Of a DNA stretch of 5,162 nucleotides, positions 1 to 5,162 are shown piece by piece (the stretch's first letter is position 1; each line of letters opens with the position of its first letter). Under the pieces are notes generated by a model. That model had not been told where the DNA came from. It ran no database searches and was given only the letters and a program-made list of their open reading frames with translations. A program made the translations under genes and the position numbers. This stretch comes from Bacteroides sp. (lineage in GTDB: Bacteria; Bacteroidota; Bacteroidia; Bacteroidales; Bacteroidaceae). The stretch lies in assembly GCA_019412865.1 (NCBI GenBank), contig DXOJ01000026.1:1-5162 (forward strand), given 5' to 3'.

Positions 1-1568
1 GAATAATACATTATGTCGTTGATACGAATAATGTAGTCTTTTTTGCGGTTCAACCATTTCATTTTAACGTGGTGTCTTCCTTCCTTCATGAGGTATTTCC
101 AGGCTGGTTCTACTTTGCGGTCTGTGTTTCTCATGGGTAAAGCTGCTACATGGTCCAGTTCTCCGTCAATCCATATTTCCACTTTAGCAACGTAAGGGTC
201 ATTGGGCTCTGCCAATCCGAACACCTCGGAACCGATGTGGCGTGTAGATACACGATTGATATAATCGGGAGTAATACTTCTTGTGCAGCAAATGTTGCCC
301 CAGATAACAAATCCGTTACCATTGAAATCAAATTCAAATGTATCTGTCAGGAAGCAGTCTTTGCGTTCTCTATAAAGTGGATAGGTGTTTTCGAAATTTT
401 GTTCTAAAGGAAGTACATCCGCCTTTTTGATTGGAATTTCTATCTCCCCACCAGATACTTTTCCACCTGTTTTGACTATGAGTTGTTTAGCTTGATCGAA
501 ACTCATTTGGTATGCTTTTGCCAACGACATATTCGTTCCTTCAAATGTAAAGTCTTCTACTTCTTTCAAAGGGTTTAACCAGAATGAAGGGATTTTATCA
601 TACCCATACATGACGCCGAGTACACCGCCGACTGTAGACGGATTACAGTCAGAATCTTGTCCGCAGCGTGTTGCAATATCGACAGAGTTGGTGAAGTCTC
701 CTTTACCGTAGAGCATAGCTAATGCTACGAAAGCGGAATTGAGCTTGGCGTCAATATTAAAGTTTAGAAATACGCCTTTGGGACATCCTACATCACAGTT
801 CCATTTTTCTTGCAGGAAGTACCAGCAATCTTTCCAGTTGTCCGGGTGCAAAGAATGGAAATTAATTACATCCTGAATACATTGATGGAATGTACTCTCT
901 TCAGGTATAACGGAGATTGCAGTTTTTAGAATCGCTTCAGGACTCTTTTCATAGAAAGCGGAGCTATAAAGAGCTGCTACGAAAGCACCGCCATAAAAAC
1001 CATCACCGCTATTCATAATGTGGCCTACTCTGGAGGCGATATCCAATGCTTCCGGCAGCATTGCCGGAGCCATCAGACCAATGAAGTCTGCTTCGATCTG
1101 GAAATCCAGATCGTCTGCATGTGGGTTATTCAACCAATGACCAGAAGCCGGTGGCATGATACCTTGGCGGATATTATATCTACCTGCTTGGTTAGCATGG
1201 GCCAAATGATAATCAGCGAATGCAAATCTTTTGGCAAGTTCTTCTTGTGAACAATCCAGGCCAAGTTCATCAAATGCCTCAACAAACGTGCAATCGTTAT
1301 AAATATCATCGAACAATCCGGGCTTCTTTTCCCACCAATATTTTACGTAACCTTCCGCCCAGGGGATTGGCTGGTAATCTTGAATATAAGTTCCCGTGAA
1401 CTTAAACTCTGTAGGTGCTCCGAAAACAACACCAATGGTTTGTCCGGCCCATCCTCCTTTAATCTTATCTAAAAGTTCTTTATCAGATAACTTTAAAGTT
1501 TTTACAGGCTGGGCTTGTACGTTGAGAGCAAAAAGCCCTATAATACATATCGTAATTATTTTCCTCAT
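1..1568 (-). CDS. Secreted ADP-ribosylglycohydrolase-fold protein with C-terminal beta-sandwich (C-terminus cut by window edge)
   Basis: Reading the minus strand from the ATG at 1568 gives 522 codons with no stop before the window edge, so the 3' end lies outside. A type I signal peptide covers about residues 1-19 (cleavage likely after VQA, before QP), and there is no lipobox, so the protein should be exported and soluble. The ADP-ribosylglycohydrolase (DraG/ARH) domain spans about 30-375. It opens with DKIKGGWAGQTIGVVFGAP, carries the first metal motif as F86-D87-D88-I89, and ends with the second motif G-Q-D305-S-D307-C-N followed by GGVLGVMYG. Residues about 395-522 look like a jelly-roll module, with strands such as FNGNGFVIWG and AKVEIWIDGEL; this resembles a carbohydrate-binding module but I cannot name the family. 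By family knowledge the enzyme would hydrolyse a glycosidic bond using two metal ions; the substrate is unknown. It is paralogous to the upstream gene (shared DKI-G-W-GQ and LGVMYG blocks) and almost certainly co-transcribed with it. There are 12 cysteines in the visible part (one in the signal peptide), which is a lot for an exported protein. The start is fixed by the signal peptide and an AGGAGG six bases upstream. Confidence 0.88.
   Translation of the reverse strand, partial: MRKIITICIIGLFALNVQAQPVKTLKLSDKELLDKIKGGWAGQTIGVVFGAPTEFKFTGTYIQDYQPIPWAEGYVKYWWEKKPGLFDDIYNDCTFVEAFDELGLDCSQEELAKRFAFADYHLAHANQAGRYNIRQGIMPPASGHWLNNPHADDLDFQIEADFIGLMAPAMLPEALDIASRVGHIMNSGDGFYGGAFVAALYSSAFYEKSPEAILKTAISVIPEESTFHQCIQDVINFHSLHPDNWKDCWYFLQEKWNCDVGCPKGVFLNFNIDAKLNSAFVALAMLYGKGDFTNSVDIATRCGQDSDCNPSTVGGVLGVMYGYDKIPSFWLNPLKEVEDFTFEGTNMSLAKAYQMSFDQAKQLIVKTGGKVSGGEIEIPIKKADVLPLEQNFENTYPLYRERKDCFLTDTFEFDFNGNGFVIWGNICCTRSITPDYINRVSTRHIGSEVFGLAEPNDPYVAKVEIWIDGELDHVAALPMRNTDRKVEPAWKYLMKEGRHHVKMKWLNRKKDYIIRINDIMYY
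1051..1113 (-). repeat. Two neighbouring perfect inverted repeats inside the downstream ADPRGH gene
   Basis: TCCGGCA (1051-1057) pairs with TGCCGGA (1062-1068) across a 4-base gap, and CGATCTGG (1094-1101) pairs with CCAGATCG (1106-1113), also across 4 bases. They are 25 bases apart and lie in codons for about residues 152-173 of the second ADPRGH protein (DDLDFQIEADFIGLM, then APAMLPE). They could form two short hairpins in the mRNA. The protein sequence there looks like a conserved family block, so the repeats may be a by-product of codon choice. The repeats are real; a function is not shown. Confidence 0.4.
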
Positions 1569-1574
1569 TTTTCT

Positions 1575-1580
1575 CCTCCT
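1575..1580 (-). promoter_or_regulatory. Strong Shine-Dalgarno (AGGAGG) deciding the start at 1568
   Basis: On the minus strand the 12-bp gap between the stop of the upstream gene (TAA at 1583-1581) and the ATG at 1568 reads AGGAGGAGAAAA. AGGAGG is a full anti-16S complement with six bases to the start codon, so it supports this ATG. The two upstream genes have no comparable motif, which is the more usual state in Bacteroidales. Confidence 0.75.
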
Positions 1581-3545
1581 TTATTTCTCATAAACTCCCA
1601 ACTCGGTGATAGAGATGAATGATGATACATTCTTTGTGTATTTATGCCAGTGTTCCTGCACTTTTGCATCCATTAGTACGCGTATTCCCTTGGTTTTTAC
1701 TGCCGGGAATTCCAAAACATATTGTGCAAACGGAGGTTGGAAAAATACAATATCGGTTTCGGGAAGTGCCGGAGTTGATTTGAATTTACCTACGTCATAC
1801 CAATGTCCGTCATTTCCAAGATATTGAATGTTTAGAGAAGTAAACCATCCTCCGAATTCCTCCAGACAGCCCATATCTAAAACAAGCATATTGATATTAT
1901 GCTCTTCTTTCCAACCGTATCCGAAATAGTCTATTTTAGGCAGATTACTTTTGGCCGCTAATGAATAAAATACAGATCCTACGCCATCTTTGACTCCGTC
2001 ATTAATTACTTCTACATTTGTTGCGTACATCGGTTTTCCAAAGGTAATCCAGCAAGAATCGAGTACTTCTTCGTTTAGTTTGCGGATATTTGCGTAAATA
2101 GTGTCAGCCTTGGGGGCTATATTCTTGGTTTTAACCAATAACTCAAAGTCTTTAGTAATTGAGTTCTTGTTATTTGCGCTTAACTGTAGGGTAATCGGAT
2201 ATTTGCCGGCTTCTGTAGGAGTTCCTGCCAGTTTACCGTTTTGGAATGTAACTCCTGCCGGAAGTTTACCTTTTACCAGTTCCCATTTGAAATCAGCGTT
2301 TGTTCTGCAGGCAAATGAGTAATCGGTAGGCTGTCCGATTTCCAAGTCCGGATTCGGACCGATACAGAATTCCATCGGGGGAATGAATTGTGCTTTAGGG
2401 TTAACATATACCATATCACCTTTCACTTTTCCTCCTTTAGAGCAAACCAGTTCGATTGCTTTGTTGTAAGTACGTTCAATCATGTCTTCAATGGAAGCAT
2501 CGGGCATATCAAACCTGGTGATATTGATATACCGGTCGTTGAAGGGTTTTTCCCATCCTTCGATAGGTTTGGTCAAACTTTCGGGAAGAGACTTTGCACC
2601 GTACATTACTCCTAGAAGTCCGGAGATGGTGGCTGCCTGATTATCGCAGTCAAATCCCATTGCACAACTTAAATCTAGCGTCCGTTGGAAATCTCCTTCG
2701 CCATACAACATAGCCAAAATCCCGCATAATCCGTTCAGATTAGCATTCCAGATTGTTTTTGTCATGGCCGGTTCATCTATGTAATATTTTTTAGCCATGA
2801 TTTGACGTGCTCTTACCCAATCTTTAGGATATTTGTCATATAAAGCAATCATCTCTTTTACAGCTATCGCATATCTGTCATCAGCAGGTAGTTCTCTCAA
2901 GGCTCGTGTAATCAGTTTGCGGATATCCTTGCAGAAAAAAGCGTCAGCGTACATTGCACCATATAGGACAGTGGGAGATACCGCCCACGAATCGCTTGTG
3001 ATACGGGCCGCCCAGTCACTTTTTCCTGCAGCATACGAAATCATTCCCGGTGCTGTATACGCCCATATCTCGTTAATCAATTGAGGGTCGATCTGATACC
3101 AGTGGGGATTCAGATTTTTGTCACCTGTGAACGGAGGGGTGAATCCAAGATGCATTAATCCGAGTGCAGCCCTATTGGCTAGCCATACACGGTCACGGAT
3201 ATGATACATCCATCCTTCACGCATATTGGCATAAGTAGGTTCTACGCCATATTTCTCCATTAATAGTAAGTAGATATACTCAACATCAGTATCGTCATCA
3301 GAGAATGCACCGTTATACTTCTGCAATTTATCTATGTTTTTAGTGTAACCGAATGGAAATCTGGATTCCGGGGCAGGTTCATCTACAAACTTGTTCTCAA
3401 AAGGAAGTCCATATATGTTTCCTACCATTTGCCCGATCCAAGCTCCGGCTATTTTGTCTTTTAACTCTGTCTTTGAAATTTTCTGTGCAGAGATAAATAA
3501 GATGTTAGTAATTAAAACAAGTAAAAAGATGATTGGTTTTTTCAT
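1581..3545 (-). CDS. Secreted multidomain ADP-ribosylglycohydrolase (ADPRGH + Ig-like + F5/8C-like domains)
   Basis: This is a complete 654-aa protein. Residues 1-20 form a type I signal peptide (cleavage likely after ISA, before QK), with no lipobox. The ADPRGH domain spans about 25-375: it starts with KDKIAGAWIGQMVG, has the first metal motif S-D-D84-D85-T86-D, the central block SWAVSPTVLYGAMYADAFF, and the second metal motif G-F-D299-C-D301-N followed by ISGLLGVMYG. Residues about 395-472 look like a putative Ig-like domain of the He_PIG type (ADFKWELVKGKLPAGVTF, then KLAGTPTEAGKYPITLQL). Residues about 480-654 form a galactose-binding-like/F5-8 type C beta-sandwich (NVEVINDGVKDG, GGWFTSLNIQYLGNDGHWYD, GIRVLMDA, ISITELGVYE), likely a carbohydrate or substrate-anchoring module. 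The family cleaves ADP-ribosyl or related ribosyl glycosidic bonds with a di-metal centre; the actual substrate is not predictable here. It lies 59 bp after the SusD-like gene and 12 bp before a paralogue, so it probably shares their operon. No Shine-Dalgarno precedes the ATG (upstream CCTGATAAGT). The overall family call is firm; the C-terminal domain names are by-eye assignments. Confidence 0.93.
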   Translation of the reverse strand: MKKPIIFLLVLITNILFISAQKISKTELKDKIAGAWIGQMVGNIYGLPFENKFVDEPAPESRFPFGYTKNIDKLQKYNGAFSDDDTDVEYIYLLLMEKYGVEPTYANMREGWMYHIRDRVWLANRAALGLMHLGFTPPFTGDKNLNPHWYQIDPQLINEIWAYTAPGMISYAAGKSDWAARITSDSWAVSPTVLYGAMYADAFFCKDIRKLITRALRELPADDRYAIAVKEMIALYDKYPKDWVRARQIMAKKYYIDEPAMTKTIWNANLNGLCGILAMLYGEGDFQRTLDLSCAMGFDCDNQAATISGLLGVMYGAKSLPESLTKPIEGWEKPFNDRYINITRFDMPDASIEDMIERTYNKAIELVCSKGGKVKGDMVYVNPKAQFIPPMEFCIGPNPDLEIGQPTDYSFACRTNADFKWELVKGKLPAGVTFQNGKLAGTPTEAGKYPITLQLSANNKNSITKDFELLVKTKNIAPKADTIYANIRKLNEEVLDSCWITFGKPMYATNVEVINDGVKDGVGSVFYSLAAKSNLPKIDYFGYGWKEEHNINMLVLDMGCLEEFGGWFTSLNIQYLGNDGHWYDVGKFKSTPALPETDIVFFQPPFAQYVLEFPAVKTKGIRVLMDAKVQEHWHKYTKNVSSFISITELGVYEK

Positions 3546-3564
3546 ACTTATCAGGGTTGATTTG

Positions 3565-3598
3565 TTGGAAGGTACACTTTTCTATGTGAACCTTCCAA
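3565..3598 (-). other. Intercistronic stem-loop between the SusD-like gene and the first ADPRGH gene
   Basis: The arms TTGGAAGGT (3565-3573) and ACCTTCCAA (3590-3598) are perfect 9-bp inverted repeats. After one A-A mismatch the stem continues inward with CAC/GTG (3575-3577 with 3586-3588), leaving an 8-base loop. It fills most of the 59-bp gap, beginning 7 bases after the susD-like stop on the transcript. No T-run follows the stem on the minus strand (CAAATCAACCC), so a standard intrinsic terminator is unlikely. An mRNA-stabilising 3' end for the upstream susCD-type message, a processing site or a leaky attenuator are all possible. The structure is seen directly; the function is inference. 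Confidence 0.7.
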
Positions 3599-3604
3599 TT
3601 GTGG

Positions 3605-5134
3605 TTAATAATCTTTGTTTTGAGATAATTTTGGATTTGCATTTAAAATATCCGTAGGAATTGGAAATACATTTCTAAAAGTTTCTGAACTTTGGTCAGG
3701 GTGTGCCCAATATTTTTTCAGATATTTTCCGAAACGTATCATATCTTCATGGCGCCATCCTTCCCATGCCAGTTCTCTGCCTCGTTCTGCATAAAGTTCA
3801 TCAATCGTCAATTGGCTTGTAGTATATGCATTAAGACCTGCTCTTGTACGAATCTTCTTGAAGTCTGCCAGTTGGATAGCTTCACTTGTTCTGTTTTGTC
3901 GTACCAAAGCCTCTACATACATTAATACAACATCGGCATAACGGAAGATGGCAAAGTCGTTGTCCATACTAACTGTATATTCTTTTAAAGAACCATCAGT
4001 CTGGTAATGCCATTTCCAGCAGCGTGCACCGTCGTATATGCCACGTCCTCCGTTGCTATTGTAATATTTTTCTTCGGGGAAGACAGGAGTATATTCGAAA
4101 CCAAGATCCTTTCCGCTTAGGTCTACTTGAGGACCGTATAACCAGCTCTGACTTCTGCGAAGATCTTGTTCTGCGTATGTTTGGAAAAAGTCCGGTTGGC
4201 AGAGAAAACCCGACCATGGAGCTGCCGGAATATTAAATGTTGCTTGTGATGCAGCTTCCAGTGTCAGCGTATGCAGATAAAATGAGTTACTGTCACCGCT
4301 AGTATATACTCTGTCATACAGGATTACAAAGATGTTCTCTTTAGAATCTTCATTTTTAATATCAAAATTAGTGGAATAAGAGTCTTCAATGCTGTAAGCA
4401 CCTATATCCATAATGTCTTTACAGGCTTTCTCTGCTTTGTCATACATTGGAGTACCGAACCATGCTTCTGCATTCAAATACATTTTTGCAAGAATACAAT
4501 AAGCGGCAGCTTGTGTGGCCCGTCCATAATTAGTATCTGAAGGCTCCCTGTCTAGGAACTCGATATTGTCATTAATCTCTTTTTCCAGATAGTTGAAAAT
4601 ATATTCACGACTTTTTTGTTCCGGGTATCCGGTTTCTGTGTAGTCAGTTGTGAAAGGTACGTTTCCCCAACAAGAAATGGCTTGGTAATAGTAGAAAGCA
4701 CGCAATATTTTCATTTCAGCTATGATCTTCTCTTTTTCTTCAAACTGGATAGGTGATAATTCCGTTTCGTAAATAATTTCATTACATGCAGCAATACCAT
4801 TAAATATCCAGTTCCAGCCCCTTGTTAATAATTTATTTGCAGGTGGAATTTTATTCGTCTGGATTTCTTCATAACGTCCATTACTGTACCAGGAACCACC
4901 ACAAGCGGGAACAGCACATTCATCAGAAGCTTGTAAAAGTAGTGTCCATAAACTTTGTTCGGAATTGTATCCTTGTAATTTCGTATATGCCCTACCTGCA
5001 TTGGCTACCAGTTCCTTCTCATTTTTAAAGAAGTCATTCATAGCTACTCCTGTGTAAACAGTTTCGCTAAGATCGGTACATCCGTATGATAATCTACAGA
5101 TTACGAAACTTAATATTATATTTGTCTTTTTCAT
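3605..5134 (-). CDS. SusD/RagB-family outer-membrane nutrient-binding lipoprotein
   Basis: This is a complete 509-aa protein, a usual length for the family. SusD-like proteins sit on the cell surface as lids over a SusC-type TonB-dependent channel and bind the incoming ligand. Residues 1-18 are a lipoprotein signal with Cys19 as the probable lipidation site (LSYG-C-TDLSE); the lipobox is imperfect, with Arg14 inside the hydrophobic stretch. Family landmarks in order are WNWIFNGIAACNEII (about 107-121), the TPR-like helix AEMKILRAFYYYQAISCWGNVPF (139-161), GRATQAAAYCILAKMYLNA (204-222), FAIFRYADVVLMYVEAL (394-410), AERGRELAWEGWRHEDMIRFGKY (449-471), and the hallmark end FPIP...NPKLSQNKDY. Surface loops between about 250 and 380 are aromatic-rich (several Trp and Tyr), as expected of a ligand site, but the ligand cannot be read from them. 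A probable susC stop lies 14 bp upstream, and two exported ADPRGH-fold enzymes follow. The ATG at 5134 is chosen because it gives the full lipoprotein signal; no Shine-Dalgarno is seen. Confidence 0.96.
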   Translation of the reverse strand: MKKTNIILSFVICRLSYGCTDLSETVYTGVAMNDFFKNEKELVANAGRAYTKLQGYNSEQSLWTLLLQASDECAVPACGGSWYSNGRYEEIQTNKIPPANKLLTRGWNWIFNGIAACNEIIYETELSPIQFEEKEKIIAEMKILRAFYYYQAISCWGNVPFTTDYTETGYPEQKSREYIFNYLEKEINDNIEFLDREPSDTNYGRATQAAAYCILAKMYLNAEAWFGTPMYDKAEKACKDIMDIGAYSIEDSYSTNFDIKNEDSKENIFVILYDRVYTSGDSNSFYLHTLTLEAASQATFNIPAAPWSGFLCQPDFFQTYAEQDLRRSQSWLYGPQVDLSGKDLGFEYTPVFPEEKYYNSNGGRGIYDGARCWKWHYQTDGSLKEYTVSMDNDFAIFRYADVVLMYVEALVRQNRTSEAIQLADFKKIRTRAGLNAYTTSQLTIDELYAERGRELAWEGWRHEDMIRFGKYLKKYWAHPDQSSETFRNVFPIPTDILNANPKLSQNKDY

Positions 5135-5148
5135 GGTAATCTTATTTT

Positions 5149-5162
5149 TTAGAATACTATAT
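5149..5162 (-). CDS. Probable last codons of a SusC-like TonB-dependent transporter (5' part outside window)
   Basis: On the minus strand the frame ATA GTA TTC TAA gives Ile-Val-Phe-stop, ending 14 bp before the SusD-like start. A hydrophobic tail ending in Phe is typical of outer-membrane beta-barrels, whose terminal aromatic residue is recognised by the BAM machinery. SusC-type genes nearly always precede susD-type genes at this spacing. Only three residues and a stop are visible, so the call rests on context, and other frames here also contain short readings. Confidence 0.45.

Noticed and set aside
146..337. Minus-strand open frame of 63 codons
   Set aside because: It is in a different frame inside the well-supported second ADPRGH gene and has no recognisable features.
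1020..1250. Plus-strand open frame of 76 codons
   Set aside because: It lies wholly antisense to the downstream ADPRGH gene, has no family-like sequence or ribosome binding site, and its protein looks like antisense translation.
1290..1302. Aligning N91-D92-C93-T94 of the downstream ADPRGH protein with the D-D-D-T metal motif, which would imply an Asp-to-Cys change
   Set aside because: Aligning D87-D88-I89 instead gives the same 17-residue spacing to the following conserved Gly in the paralogue and matches the DraG pattern as I recall it, so the Asp pair is probably kept and Thr is changed to Ile.
2210..2280. Near-direct repeat with CCTGCC...AGTTTACC occurring twice
   Set aside because: It reflects the similar peptide segments GKLPAG and GKLAGT in the Ig-like domain and is too short and imperfect to be a separate element.
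3565..3598. Reading the stem-loop as a rho-independent terminator
   Set aside because: There is no T-tract after the stem on the minus strand, and the enzyme genes immediately follow in the same direction with no visible promoter.
3546..3604. Promoter for the ADPRGH genes
   Set aside because: No Bacteroides-type -7 TAnnTTTG with a -33 TTTG element is seen on the minus strand in this gap.
3391..3657. Plus-strand open frame of 88 codons spanning the gap between the SusD-like and ADPRGH genes
   Set aside because: It is mostly antisense to the two coding regions and its hydrophobic part is the mirror of the signal-peptide region of the ADPRGH gene; nothing supports expression.

Overview
The window looks like part of a polysaccharide/glycoconjugate utilisation locus (PUL) of a gut-type Bacteroidales bacterium (Bacteroides/Parabacteroides-like). 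The reasons are a complete SusD-family lipoprotein with all of the family's C-terminal hallmarks, a moderately AT-rich composition, start regions mostly without a Shine-Dalgarno motif, and tightly packed co-directional genes. The genus is inferred from these traits and was not checked against a database.

All genes run on the minus strand, so transcription goes from high to low coordinates. (1) At 5149-5162 there is probably the last few codons of a SusC-type TonB-dependent transporter; only an Ile-Val-Phe-stop tail is visible. (2) At 3605-5134 lies a complete SusD-like outer-membrane glycan-binding lipoprotein of 509 aa. (3) At 3546-3604 is a 59-bp gap containing a near-perfect stem-loop. (4) At 1581-3545 is a secreted ADP-ribosylglycohydrolase (ADPRGH/DraG/ARH fold) protein of 654 aa, with an added Ig-like linker domain and a C-terminal discoidin/F5-8C-like beta-sandwich. 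(5) At 1-1568, cut by the window edge, is a second, divergent secreted ADPRGH-fold protein with a different C-terminal beta-sandwich. It starts 12 bp after the preceding stop and has a strong Shine-Dalgarno sequence.

The likely working model is this: the SusC/SusD pair captures and imports a ligand at the outer membrane, and the two exported ADPRGH-fold enzymes act on it in the periplasm or at the surface. No classical glycoside hydrolase, polysaccharide lyase or sulfatase is visible, so the ADPRGH-fold proteins are the only candidate enzymes here. The fold is known for cleaving ADP-ribosyl N- and O-glycosidic bonds, but the substrate of these exported, carbohydrate-binding-domain-fused versions cannot be read from sequence. 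Both copies keep the four aspartates expected at the di-metal site but change the flanking threonines, and they differ from each other. There is no gene-free stretch above 300 bases, and no RNA gene, CRISPR array or mobile element was seen.
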